From Pelodera strongyloides (lineage: Eukaryota; Nematoda; Chromadorea; Rhabditida; Rhabditidae): a DNA stretch of 64,000 nt. Shown one piece after another: positions 10,737 to 22,717 of this stretch. Location: assembly GCA_036852015.1 (NCBI GenBank), contig JAANDG010000156.1, positions 186,001 to 250,000 of the forward strand. Reading direction: 5' to 3'. A model generated the notes under the pieces. It saw only the letters and a list, made by a program, of their open reading frames with translations. It had not been told where the DNA came from and searched no databases. The translations under genes and the position numbers were made by a program. Within the stretch, counting starts at the first letter, position 1, and each line of letters opens with the position of its first letter.

Positions 10737-12035
10737 AGTGGGGCAGCAGTTTATTCGCGATATAAATGACAGCTGAACGACGTCTTCGTCGATTTCCGAC
10801 GAGGACCAAGACGTCAACCGGCCGTTGTTATAAGTAATAAGGATTCAAAAAATTATGGTTCCGGAGCACCTCAGTATTGTCTTCTGATTTCAATATTGTG
10901 TATGCAAACCCAATAGCCCTAAGCCCTCGCCTCTCATAGGTCCGTTAATGAGCCTCCAAAAGTCCGCTTGTTGACAGCTTCTCCAACCTGTCGCTCTACC
11001 TTATGACATAGATAACTACCGTAGTACCCTCCTTCCATGTGCGCATCCGACGGTACAGTGCGCTTCAGCCTGTTATGTGTACAACGGATGTTTAGTTCAC
11101 AGCATTGTCAGGGCGTTTCCGAAACGTTTTGAAATCTGTATTGGAGTGAAAAGATTAAAACTCCTCAGAAGATTTTACTTACAGTGAATTGGGGATGCAG
11201 ACTGATTTCAGTGTCTACATTTTAAATTTAAATTTGTTTTACGCTTCAAGAGCGTGCACCTTTATTCAAGGGAGTTCAAATTACAATACTCATTGTCTAA
11301 TGCTCTAGAGAAGAGCGTCTGCTCAATCCTAGGAGACAGCCAGCAAGCGAGAGAGAGAGGGAGCGAGAGAGAAAGTAGAGAAGATAGTGACTGGCGCAGG
11401 CACCGAGAGAGTTGTTCTGTAGAGGGATAAATAGAGAGAGAGAGTCTCACTGCTGCATGCCACGACAGTGTCCCATTCACCAAAAATAAAAACCAAATGG
11501 GTTTTGTTCATAAATGTAAGATGCGTCGCTAATCCTTGCTGGGGAGGAGCGTCTGTATTGGGTCGCTTGTTTCAGTAAACTTCAAGGCAAAGAAACTGAA
11601 ATATTTTCTAAAGAGGGACCGCAGAACAACCGGAAACTCAACCAAAGAAGAAGAGTTCACAAAAAAGTGGACGATTCTGATGATCAATCGTTCTCTCGAA
11701 GAACTACAGGGAAATGAGTTAACACTGACGTGTGATTTTTTTTTATTAATTTAGGAATACAAAACAAAACATCCGTTAGCGGTTCTGCAAAGGGTCAGGT
11801 CAGGCTCATGGGAGAGGAACGAACTAATGTTCTAAATTTGTCATATAATGCACATTTATGATTACGAAGCCGCATTTAATGAAATCAAAAATTGAGCGAG
11901 TTATTTTGTGGACGCTTCCAGATACCACTTCTCCTAGTTGGTTTTCGCATCTATTCGGCAAGTGAAATGTATAAGTTCCGAATCGATTTAGGTGTCGTGA
12001 CGTCTCTTCTTGCCAAATATCCACTTTATGCCTCT
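10737..12035. other. No gene seen; GA-rich tract
   Basis: 11340-11450 is an imperfect GAGA tract. Near 11248-11275 the words CGCTTCAAGAG and GTGCACCTTTATTCAAGG recur inverted near 60690-60715, so a short dispersed repeat is present. The ORF at 11536-11754 has no recognisable motif. Confidence 0.4.
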
Positions 12036-12216
12036 TTAAAGCGAAATACCGGCCGGTTTTTGAAACGCATCGAGTACACCAACATTCTTATGCGTCACAT
12101 GCAAATGAGCATAATTTAGCATAAAAGTAGACCCCCAAGACCCCGACTCCGCATAAACACATAAGAATGCAGTTGTCCACCATGCGTTTCAAAATCCGGC
12201 CACTATTTCGCTCTAA
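12036..12216. mobile_element. Foldback MITE family C
   Basis: TTAA at 12036-12039, then AGCGAAATACCGGCCGG; the right arm ends CCGGCCACTATTTCGCT followed by CTAA, a mutated TTAA. The 12088-12495 and 12167-12499 ORFs run out of its right arm. Confidence 0.65.
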
Positions 12217-12219
12217 AAG

Positions 12220-13514
12220 GAAGGAAAATAACCTTACACTCTGTTCACATTTCACTCGCTCAACTGATTTTTCAAAGCTTATATTGAGCCCCTTTCTATA
12301 CTGCACAAATGAATTCCCCACATTTGTATATTTAGCTATTCTAAATGAGCCATTTACAGGCCTAGTGACAAAATATTCGCAAAAAATATACATGAGATGC
12401 AGTTCTCCAACACTTGCGTTGCAAACCGCTTTAAAAAAAACCCACCCAAATGTCTTTGCTTGTCTAAACTCATGTTCCATGGTCCGACTACTCAATTAAT
12501 ACTGTGTTATCCCGAAGGAAGGAATTTTATATCATTCAGAAGCCATCGTAGTTGATAAGCGTCGACGCTAAAAAAAGATGAAAACTACACGGATCTTTGC
12601 CAATAGCATTCGCACGTTTTGAGCAGCGCTTTTCATCATCTAGTATCATCCAGCTTGATGCGAGATGTTTGCTAATCTGGTACTATTTTAGAAAACCCCC
12701 TTCAACTTATAATTGTTAGTTCTGTACATGAAACAGTTCACTGACAGTGCACATCTATACTAAACTAAATTGGCAATTTAAGTACTATTTTACTCGCAAT
12801 TGTTTCTTTGAAGCGCGGAATGCCTGAATACTGAATACCACAGCTCAGAATTTAGCATGAAAAATGCATCTATCTTGCACAACCTAAAAAATCACCCTTT
12901 CTGTGTTCGGCATGATTTTTGCATTGTGCAAATCATGTTCTCCGCCGGCCGCGTCACGGTCACGTCTCGCGTGTGTGTTAAATAAATCGATAAATATGAG
13001 GGGAAAATCGCCCATGCGCTGCTATTTCGTTTATGAGTTCTCATGTTATAGATTGTGTAGTTCAATATGGTTCTTTTTCTTAATCAGTGTTGGAACATCC
13101 TGCTTCCCTATTGATCGATGTTCGAGCCGTTCGCGGCTGGTGTCGAGGAGCCTAACAATTTGCCTGCCACCTTCATAGTTTTCCGTTTATTTCGATAATG
13201 GGCGCATTTTATTCATCTTTTTGTTATTTGTTCGATATGTAGATTCACTTTTCAGGCATGATTTTCAATCCTATTCTTCATCTGACTGTACTCCGCGTCG
13301 TGCAATTGGTTGTTCGTCCTGGTCGGTCGGGCCGTCCGGCTGTTTTTGCCAGCCCACCAAGGCTTTATGGTTAGTTTGTATATCATTGGCTTGATAAACT
13401 TTAATAATAGACGAACTTGATGCTTGAATTACACACATCATAATTCGCAACAGTGATTATTTGGAAATTCTGTTTGAAGTTTTAATATATTTGCATTATT
13501 TCTTGTGCTTCTAG
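12220..13514. other. No gene or repeat recognised
   Basis: AT-rich sequence with short ORFs and no matching splice signals that I could link. It may contain 5' parts of the decayed gene copy that follows. Confidence 0.3.
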
Positions 13515-14137
13515 ATCAACCCTTCCACGGAGTACCCCGCTGGTCTTCCATATTTGGGAACACGCCATGAGTCGACTTGAAGAGCATGAAAGATCATGGC
13601 CAACGATCTGCTCCTGGCTCCTGGTACGATTCGAAATTTCATTCTTTACCCTGTGAGAGTCTCGAGAGTTTGAATCCGTAACTTGCAGAATTGTCTGTAT
13701 CATAGCACCTGAACACCAGCTAGTATGATGTATCGTCCAGTCGTCCTATTTCGGCATTTCCTAGTATTCGTTTGTGCTGTTTGCTGTTCCTATTTGTACG
13801 TGCCATATACGCACTACTATGGCATGTGGCAACTGTGTTTATTGACAAATTAACAAATATATGTAATATGCGTGTCTGTAATCTGTGACTTAATTTCATC
13901 GTCATTTCAGAATTCGAGGAGATAAAGATTTCATCTTCGAGTAATTTCCCTTACTCCTTACTCCTAACTGAAGAGATGTAGACGATTGACGATCTTCGTG
14001 TTTTCTCATCGTCAAACAAATCTAGTATCGGACCTGCACGTACTAGGATGTCGTTTTGGACTACGTAGAAGATTGAGGAGGACAAATTCTCACCGAGGAC
14101 CAGTGCTACGTGCTACTTCTCAGGTACGTGTGCTGTT

Positions 14138-14423
14138 ATGGGGTTTCCATGTATGCGATTCGCACTTGCGAAAATGACAAACCGCTGTCCATGTTCAAGT
14201 CATTTTACATGCATGTCAACTGCCTACCGTAACCCATGCGAATCGCACGTTTGACATGGTCCTGCAGCGAAAGTGTATCAGATCCATACTAGATCCGTAC
14301 TATTTTGAAATAGATCCATACTAGATCTAAAATCGCTGCGGGACCATGTCATTTACATCGACTTGAACATGGACAGCGGTTTGTCATTTGCGCAAGTGCG
14401 AATCGCAAACATGGAAACCCCAT
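14138..14423. mobile_element. Foldback MITE family E
   Basis: Ends ATGGGGTTTCCATGTATGCG and CATGGAAACCCCAT. Long inverted arms carry GCGATTCGCACTTG, ATGACAAACCGCTGTCCATG and GACATGGTCC. The second copy is at 15389-15594. Confidence 0.7.
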
Positions 14424-14811
14424 TACACTTTTGACTTTGGTTCTTTGTTTCCGAATTTTTGCCAATCCTCGAATAAATTATACATCGAAATGTGTTGCGA
14501 TCCAACGATTGATTCTTTTATCTTTATGCCTGCAAGTAATACGGTACACGTTTGCCCATTTCATTCCTAAATACGACTGGGAAGCCATTTTTCACTCACA
14601 TTTGCTAAGTTTTTGTGGGAGGTGATGTTTTCGCCTAATACTTGATACCCTTCTCTTTTGCCGATCGCGAAATTGTTTCCCTACCATCTGAAGGAAATGT
14701 ATTGTAAATTTGGAGTCAGTTTCCGATTTTTGCTAGGGATAATTTGGAACAAGTGTTGGGACAAGGACTAACGTTCCTTTGTTCATTACATATCATTTAT
14801 TAATGTAATAC

Positions 14812-14995
14812 TTAAGGGTGCATTCGAGATGGCCGTTTTCCTACTTTTTCCGGAAAAGAAAAACAAAAAGAAAACTTGGTTCGAGATGGACCACCAGAAA
14901 AGAATTCCACTCATACACATACATACAAATGATCGATTAATTTTAGTTTCAATTACGGTACTTTTGCATTTTCGACAATTATTTTGCATGTATTA

Positions 14996-15030
<35 letters not shown>

Positions 15031-15072
15031 TCTTTTCTTTCCGGAAAATGTCCATCTCGAATGCGCCCTTAA
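14812..15072. mobile_element. Foldback MITE with TTAA ends and poly-T core
   Basis: TTAA at 14812-14815 and 15069-15072 flank inverted arms GGGTGCATTCGAGATGG and CCATCTCGAATGCGCCC. A run of about 28 T (15003-15030) sits in the right arm. Both ORFs across it are artefacts of the arms and poly-T. Confidence 0.65.
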
Positions 15073-15388
15073 TGCTTTCATTATTTTCTTAGGCATATAT
15101 GTGTATCGTATTTTTTTGGCTTTCAGGGTTTACAGTACTTTATTTAGGTCCTTCAAGCAAATCTTCAAAATTCTCTTGGACGTCATTACTCGCTCAAGAA
15201 GTGCTAGGTTATCACAATCGGATGTCTGGATTATCGGACGCTAGATGGACCGCTGAGCATCGTTTACCTCAGTCTTCAATTCACAACCGGTCGGTCGGCT
15301 GACAAAGACAGGTGCTGTGTTTGATAGTTAATTCTATATTGGGCTATTTTGTTTGTGAATTGGAAGTTACAATCATTTTCCATTTGTG

Positions 15389-15594
15389 ATGGGGTTTCCA
15401 TGTATGCGATTCGCACTTGGAAAATGATAAATTCCTGTCCATGTTATTGTTGATGTAAATGACATGACATGCAGGACCATGTCAAATGTGCGATTCGCAT
15501 TAGTTCGGTAGGCAGTTGTCGTGCGTGTAAAATGACTTGAATGGACAGGCATTTGACATTTTCGCATGTGCGATTCGCGAAGATCTAAACCCCA
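15389..15594. mobile_element. Foldback MITE family E, second copy
   Basis: Starts ATGGGGTTTCCATGTATGCG and ends AAACCCCAT; shorter than the 14138 copy but shares GCGATTCGC and the TGTCCATG arms. Confidence 0.6.
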
Positions 15595-15812
15595 TGACTG
15601 ATTTTTCGCTTGTAATGATGACATTGCGTGGTTTTGCAATTTTACCACAAACTTTTGCAGTTACCTGAAAATTCTTCTCTACGAACTGCGAACTTACGGA
15701 CTACCGCGGCATTGGCAAGCGGAAATTGACAAAGATGCACGGACGCGACGATGCGATGGCATGGTATAGCAGTTGATAGTCGATTGCTGAGCTGATCACT
15801 TGGATTTATCAG

Positions 15813-17777
15813 GTACTGTAGTTGGCTCCTGTATTCTTTGATAGGTGGCTGGTACCTATTTATTGACGTCAGACCGACGTGACCCCTGCTTGTAACTCCT
15901 AACTATGTTTTGAGAGGGGAGGGATCTGCTTCTAGTGCTTCTGTTCTTTTTGCTTGCTAACAGTTGCTTCTTTCTTTCGTTGCTTGTTTACTTACTCATT
16001 GTTTTGTCCTAATATATCACGTTCCGGAAATCGAAATGGAAAAATGTAATGTTTGTTTGCTGAGCATCGGAAACAGTTAATTTGTGAAAGAAATTTGCGA
16101 AGTACTCAGTACTACGCTTGAAACATCACAAGCTTAAGCCAGATACTCCTACTTTTTTTGTTTCCGATGTCAGCTGCCTGCAGTACTAAATTGGTTTTGT
16201 TCCTTTTTCTGTTTGGAGGTCGCACATATAGGATGTTTATCACCCGTTTAGGATATGGTGTGTATTTCTGACTCTAACTAACTAACAATTAACATTTATA
16301 TCAGACTGCTTCACTTTTTACACATTTTTTCTTGGAAATGGTTTTCAAGGACGGGTTTCCTCCTTGACACCTTGACGCATTTCTTGCACGTCGTCCTTTG
16401 ATTTCTAACTAATTTCCTTGGGATCTGTGAATGTTTTCTGTTTTGACAGTTTTATTGCTTGTTAGTAAACGGGCTAGGCCATAATCAATAACTAATCATA
16501 ATATTAATTTTTAGGAATTGTTCATTTTGCTTATAACTGTGCTCATTGCTCATTAACGTATTTTGACACGTGTTGGTGTTCTGCTTTGCACAAAAATTTC
16601 TTCGCGCCATGTTTGGTTTTCCAGCCTTCACTGTTCGGTGTAATGCAGGACTCGTGTTCGTGATTCGTGGTGTGCTTACTGTTTTTTTTATTGTTGCACT
16701 ATTTGGTTATTGCTTTTAAGAATTTTCAAGTAAAATGTTTATTTCTACTTTGGTTTATTTGGTGCATGTGTATTGCATATTGGCAACTGCAAGAAGTAAT
16801 CGATGGTTTTGCAAACGCTTGTTTTGAAATCAAATGTCCTGAAATAGAATGACAAATAGAGTGAAGACAGTGAATTTAATTGGATCCCGACATTTTCATT
16901 TTTGTTCTCACCGTCTCTGATTTCATTCAAAGATGTGGATTACTAAATATCAGTAGACGGATTACGGATGTTGGAAGTAAAATATTCTGACGAGTTGGGG
17001 ATGTTCAGTTAGTGACCAATGTTCAGGTGTGTTCCAACAACAAATGGTTGTTATTTATTGTGGCAGGGAGCGTGATCAGCACCTTATTCCAACCCCGCGA
17101 GGTTTGTTTTTTTGGTAATCGGAACTTTTGGTCTGAAACAAAGATTTTTTTATTTCATAGCAGTTTATTGATTAACACCAATATAGTGTACGGCCAGTAG
17201 TTGTATATGCAAATTTGGGAGATGCCCCAGCCTCCTAGTGGGAGTTAAAAGAAAGTAAGAAAGAGATAAATTCTCCCAACCGTGGAGAATTTGGCTGTCC
17301 GTGTAATACGGTCTGGGTTTACGGAATCCAAAAACACAACGCTCGCTCCATATGAACTAGCATAACGGGGAGATGTCGTTGTCGTTTTTTGTATTGATTT
17401 TTAGTTAGGCGAGCAATTTAGCTTCGGGCGTAGAATGGTAGAAACAATGATGTCAGCTAGTCTAGCTCCAAAAGTGCTGATGAATCTGATGCATGGGCTT
17501 CAATGATGAAGTGTTGTTCAATCACGTTAGACCAGCATCGCGCCTGCACTAGTATTAGCGGCACAGCGGCAGCAAACCTCATTCGTCGTGCCATGTTTAC
17601 TGTAAATTAGTGATGCGAATGACCTAGACACCTAGACTAAGTGCCCTTCGTCTGCACTTTTGTGTAAGCATAAAATCAGAGTTTATGATGTGAATAGAAG
17701 TCACGAGGAACGCTATTTAGAAGTGTGTTGTGGTACGTACGTAGTCTCTGTGATGGTCATGTGATGCCGGCGAGTCG
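15813..17777. other. Non-coding stretch, intron-like
   Basis: T-rich sequence partly homologous to 20069-20470, consistent with introns or flanks of the duplicated gene. No open exon with good splice sites was found. Confidence 0.35.
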
Positions 17778-20700
17778 ATGATGGCTGCACTCATTCCGTT
17801 CGCTTGTACCTTTATTTGTGATAGAGGAAAGGAAATAACTAATTGTAAGGTGAGTTATTCACTGATTTTAATTTTCTTGTTGTCGGATGGATTGTAATGG
17901 TCCGTGTTGATATTTATCGGTGTATTTGTTGTGTCCGACACCTACACCTTGTTCGGCCCGTCTGAGTCCACACAATTATTGTTCCAATTTGTTGTGTGCA
18001 GTACAAATTCACGTCGGAGGGAGAATATTTTTGTTCAGGTGATATTTAACAATTAGTGTGATTGAGACGGTAGCTTTCGCATTTAGGCGCCGTATGTACA
18101 CATACAAATGTGGTTTTCAAATCTACTCCATGGTCAATTCATATTTCTAGACTAGGCTAGGCAGTTTGTTAGGATCGACTTATTTCATAGGTTCGGGGTA
18201 CACCTCCCATTTCCTTTGAGTGCATTGTGCATCCATTTAGAACTGGGAGCTGCCGGCATATGAATGCATGTCAACGTTTGCTTCTTCCGAAACCACAACC
18301 CAGGGATCGAAAGATTGGGCGTACTCGCATTGTGTGTTGGACAATTTGGACCACTGGGAGACCGAAGGCCGGGCGCCAATTCTCACAGAAACGAATGGTC
18401 AGACAGGTGAGCTATATTACACTTTTGAGATTTGAATGAATTGAATAATACCAACTTTCATTAATTGTCCGAGCAATCCAAATTGTCGAAAACAGTATGT
18501 GCTCGGTCAAAAGGCGGCTCCCTTCATTTTTACTTTCGGCCAATAGAAAAAAAAACAAATTATAATAGAATAATAGTTAAAGTGAACAAAAAACGTTATA
18601 GTTGAATAAGGGTAGATAGTAGGGTACTTCGTTTCGACACCCTAAGTCATAGATGAGGATTTGTGCCACCGGGGTGTGGCCATCGTCAGTAGTCCGCTTT
18701 CATATGTATCGGTGTATGTGTGTCCGACACGTACACCTTATTTGCCCCATCTGACTCCACATGATTGTTGTTCCATTTTTTTACGAATCTATGCCATACA
18801 AATTCACGTCGGGGGCATAATCTTTTTGTTCAGGTGATATTCAACAATTAATGCGATTGAGGCGGTTGCTTTCGCATTTTGTCCATATTTTGGCGCATTA
18901 TCTACAAATTATTCAAATGTGGTTCTGAAATCTACTTCATAGGCAATTCATATTTCTCGACACAGTTAGTTAGGATTCGACTTATTTCTGTAGGTTTGGT
19001 TTACATCTTGCATCTTCCTTGAGTACATTATCATTATGCATCCATTTAGAACTGGGAGTTGCCGGCATGTGAATGCATATCAACGTTTGCTTCTCCCAAA
19101 AGCACAACACAAGGGTCGAAGGATTGGGCGTAGTCGCATTGTGTATTGGACAATTTGGAATACTGGGAGACCGAGGGCCGGGCGACACTTCCCACAGAAA
19201 CGAATGGTCAGACCGGTGAGCTATATTACACTTTTGAGGTTTGAAGTTTGAATTTAATAATACCAAATTGCATTAATTTTCCGAGAATCTTAATTGTCGA
19301 ATGCAGTATGTGGTAGCTACGGTCAAAAGGCGGCTCCTTTCATTTTTACTTACTAACAATGGAAGGGGGGGGAGGTATTTTCGCTGTGTTTTTTCGAAGT
19401 GGCGTATAGGTATTGATTACAAGTAATGAATTACTGCGCTGCGCTTGATACCGTGCTCCTACGAAAGAGTTTATTTATTCCCCTTCCCCTTCTCATCCTA
19501 TAGGTATAGGAATTGTTATGTAATGTAATTTCTGATATTTCTGTAGTGGAGACTGTGCCGTACCAAAAAGTTCGTAGCCGTGCTGTTTCGTAATGGTATA
19601 TGGTATACGCCATTGTGCTTAGAATTTTTAAAATTTGTTTTGTTCAGGCATGCAATGGTCGCTAACAGACTGGTCAAGGCGCGTGTACAGCAGTCGGTTG
19701 TCTGGATTATGTTTCCTGATGTTAGATGTTATGCGGTCCTGCGACTCTTCATGTCACCACACAACCATCTGGTCGGACAGGCACAGGTGTGACAGTTGAC
19801 TATTAATTTTGTAATTCTACTGTTTTTATACGCAGGATGTGTGTTTTATGTTTTATTTCGCGAGCAGAGCATTCATGTATTTGTTTTTGAACTTTGTCCT
19901 TTGGCTATTTTTACCAAACTTTCTTTGCAGTTGGCTCAATGCAAGATAGCTAGACGTCCTCAACCTTATCGATGGATGAATTCAGAATTGGTCACGATCA
20001 CGATCACAACTCACAACATTACGATAGGATACGATGGTTGATTGAAGATCACCTATCACTCCTATCAGGTACTGTAGTTCCCCTGAATTCTTTGGTTGGT
20101 GATTTGCCTCATGTTTTTTGTTGACGTAACCTTTTTTGTGGATCTTACTGCTTCTGGATTTTGCTTGCTACTTAGTATATGTTCATCGAAATGAGTTGCA
20201 ACTTTGTACGCTTCTAGGCTTCTTTTTTTACTGATTTGACTGAATGAGTAAAGCACCTTTGAGTTTTCCAAAAGAAGCTGTGTTTGAAGGGCATCGGAGA
20301 CAAAGTTGAAGGCGTTGTTTTGAAGGTATTCATTGACTACTGTAGTTGACATCATAGCAAGTAGCAAGCCATACTCCTCACAATATCGATTAGTTAGCAT
20401 ACGATTGTGACGCTGCACCTTCATTTGGTTTCCGGTGTCCATCATTTAAAGTGCTTCGTATTTTTTGTTAGCGAGACGTAATTTTGTTGTGTTTAAGAAA
20501 TTCTACATAACACTTGTTTTGTTAATTAAGTTTTCATTTCTAACACAGTTTATCTTGGAATTGTTCTTGTGCTTGTGAATAGGTTGTTGTTTTTAGTGTT
20601 TGTACGAGTGGGCGGTGGATTGGTTATATATATTTATACCGTGGGTTATACATTAATATTTAGAAGTGGTTAGTTTAACTTGGCAAGCTGTATTAACATG

Positions 20701-21564
20701 TATGCACCAAGTTAATCGAGTCTGCATATTTTCGATTTTCTGTGCACCATGCTTTTTCTGGTTTTGTGAGCATTATTAACATTTGGAAGTTAAGTTGTTA
20801 TGTTGATAATTTTTAATTTTGCTTACAACATAATTTGTTAACATTAGTTTAGTTTCGCACCACGTTGGAGTTTGCACCCTTAGCATGCACGTTTCTCACT
20901 ATGCACTATAGTATGGTTGATTTTCTAGAACGTCCTAGAGCGGTTTGTCGTATTAATAGTTGAAAGTCTATATTTTTCCTAGCGTTTGATTTATTTTCAT
21001 AGATTGGCACCGAGTACACCACTTACACTTTAAGTTTACACAACTGCTTTCTTTTCACTATTCATTGTTCATCTGTTATGATATGTACGAACACTTGGAT
21101 GTTCCTTTCGGTGTTCGCGATCGAGGTTGCTAGGTTGCTTGTTTATCTGCACTAATTGCTTTTATGCATGAGTTTTCTAGTAAAGTTTTCATCCCCGTTT
21201 TTTCTGTTCTGGTGTGGATTGGTCTTTGTGCACGTGTGTAGTGTTCTTGTTAACTTGAAGTAGTAGTCCGTAATACATCGTTTACCAAAAAAAAACGCTT
21301 TATGAATTAGTTATTTTATTAGATGAGTACCCTATCCCCAATTGGAAGCAATTCAACAAGGTATTGTTGAATACCATCAAGGAGCAGTAGGATGGGTCGT
21401 ATCGCCGGAATGGGACTTGGCCGTGAGGTTTGTCGATTTCTCAATTTTTCCACTTTTGCTTCTTGTTATGGTGAGCGCCGTAGTTCTAGTTTTCTTCAAG
21501 GCGACAGTCTGAAACAGCAAATACCAAACCTGATTTGTCGTTTTTTCTGTCACTACGCGTATGA
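17778..21564 (+). CDS. Predicted secreted-type protein gene, multi-exon (tentative)
   Basis: Function unknown. Exons inferred from splice sites and open frames: 17778-17849 (ATG ATG, 24 codons, hydrophobic start with two Cys, donor AAG|GTGAGT); 18241-18406 (55 codons, rich in W, C and E, donor CAG|GTGAGC); 19648-19786 (46 codons); 19954-20068 (38 codons including an H-D-H-D-H run, then IRWLIEDHLSLLS); 21328-21427 (PQLEAIQQGIVEYHQGAVGW region); 21501-21564 (ends FFLSLRV then TGA). Phases close for 17778 to 18241, 19648 to 19954, 19954 to 21328 and 21328 to 21501, but not for 18241 to 19648, so an exon is missing or the copy is damaged. A tandem copy of exon 18241 lies at 19050-19215 with a stop. 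No domain is recognised. Confidence 0.4.
19050..19215 (+). pseudogene. Tandem duplicate of exon 18241-18406 with a stop codon
   Basis: Same length (166 nt), same acceptor CCATTTAG and donor (GACCG|GTGAGC), offset 809 bp. Codon 28 is TAG (19131-19133) where the other copy has TAC. The flanking sequence is duplicated too (17900-18500 versus 18700-19310), so the unit is about 0.8 kb. It is either a dead exon or one skipped in splicing. Confidence 0.6.
20065..20445 (-). CDS. Uninterrupted 126-codon ORF, unknown protein
   Basis: Starts with two ATG codons and ends TGA. Composition is protein-like: helix-forming, with NEYLQNNAFNFVSDALQTQL and a basic C-terminal third rich in K, S and T. No signal peptide, membrane segment or known motif is seen. 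It lies antisense in the intron after plus-strand exon 19954-20068, and its stop overlaps that donor. The decayed homologous segment at about 15813-16200 does not keep the frame. It could be a small intronic gene or a chance ORF. Confidence 0.35.
   Translation of the reverse strand: MMDTGNQMKVQRHNRMLTNRYCEEYGLLLAMMSTTVVNEYLQNNAFNFVSDALQTQLLLENSKVLYSFSQISKKRSLEAYKVATHFDEHILSSKQNPEAVRSTKKVTSTKNMRQITNQRIQGNYST
20470..21327. other. Non-coding, intron-like
   Basis: T-rich with no supported exon; most likely the intron between exons 19954-20068 and 21328-21427. Confidence 0.35.
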
Positions 21565-22717
21565 CAAGCAAGTAATTCGCTCATATATAACTCGAGTGCC
21601 GCGGCACAAGAAGCTGTGATATCTATGCAAGTATGATTTGACGTCCTTTGATAATGATGCCTTCTCATCTCATTGTTTATAATTTGTTTTGTATTGTGGG
21701 GTTTAAGTGTACAAGTGTTGGTGTAAATAGCTAACTCTATGCCGCCCATCCTCTTATGTATAGTCTTTTGGTATGCTATTTCATATATATACATGGAAAA
21801 CGTGCGTGCCCATTCCGTGAGTGGTCCCTATCCTTCGTGGGTGGTCACGAAACGATCTTTTTCAATGAAACCCGTCGCGACATGGGCGCGGCCGTTTCTT
21901 ATGTAGTCACTTGTCACTTGACAAGTTATTTAGGAATGTGGTCCGACTCGATGCTGTCTATCTACACGTTTGCTAGCCTAGCTGTGTACGTACAATGGCG
22001 ATCAGGAACCAACCCAGGTACCAATTCATTCGATTTTATTATTATTTTATATGTTGAGACGAGCGGTTACTGTGGCAAGTTCCTCATAGACATTAACTCA
22101 TTGATGATTGATGTTATCTTCTCACCTACTACCGATCGTTTGTTCTTTCACCGATCCTATGCAATCCTGCTACTCTTACAACTCTTTCATTTTTGTCTTT
22201 TGGACAACTTGTTACACCATTCATTCCTTTTGAAACTTGACTTGATACCAATCCAATTTCGCTTTAAAAAAACTTTTATGCAAAATAACGTGTTAAAAAA
22301 GTAAGATAGATAAAAGCAGCAACACACTGAAACATTTCTACGGCCAAGCTAAGTAACATCAACACCCGGTTTATGATTTTGCACTTTTTTGTAAACCCGT
22401 GATGTACCGGTAATTAGAACTGCCGATAGATTACAAAAGGACCCTAATGTAACTAAACTATTAAAACGACAACTAACAAAAAGTTAAAACACATGAGGTG
22501 AGTTATATTGTTGGCCTTATTAGTTTCTTGTCCAGACAAACGTTTTCATGGCAGAACTGAATCACAAGCAGTTCTTTTCAACTAGTCTGGCCAACAATGT
22601 AAGCATGGTATAAATAAACGAAAATGGAACGTTAGCTAGCCATTAGCGAACTCTGAGCACAACGGCTAATCAATGGTAGTTAACAATTAAGGCGTAGGCC
22701 TGGTCACGAGTCACGAC

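Larger units (their letters stand above)
13515..15812 (+). pseudogene. Decayed upstream duplicate of the 17.8-21.6 kb gene
   Basis: Exon-like 13515-13623 follows CTTCTAG and ends before GTACGA, with 36 open codons rich in W, E and H (HIWEHAMSRLEEHERSW). 14040-14122 resembles the exon at 18241 (shared V-L-D and I-L-T-E) but carries an in-frame TGA. 15180-15311 resembles 19648-19786 (GTCTGGATTAT, then a CAG|GTG junction). A segment ending TATCAG|GTACTGTAGTT at 15812 matches the exon end at 20068. The offset between copies is about 4.3-4.5 kb. The copies are diverged and broken, so I call this a relic; the gene family is unknown. Confidence 0.4.

Noticed and set aside
21756..22304. 182-codon plus-strand ORF
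   Set aside because: Low-complexity F/L/S/Y composition typical of AT-rich non-coding DNA, no ATG with context or splice support, and it lies between the ends of two convergent genes. A real gene is not excluded.
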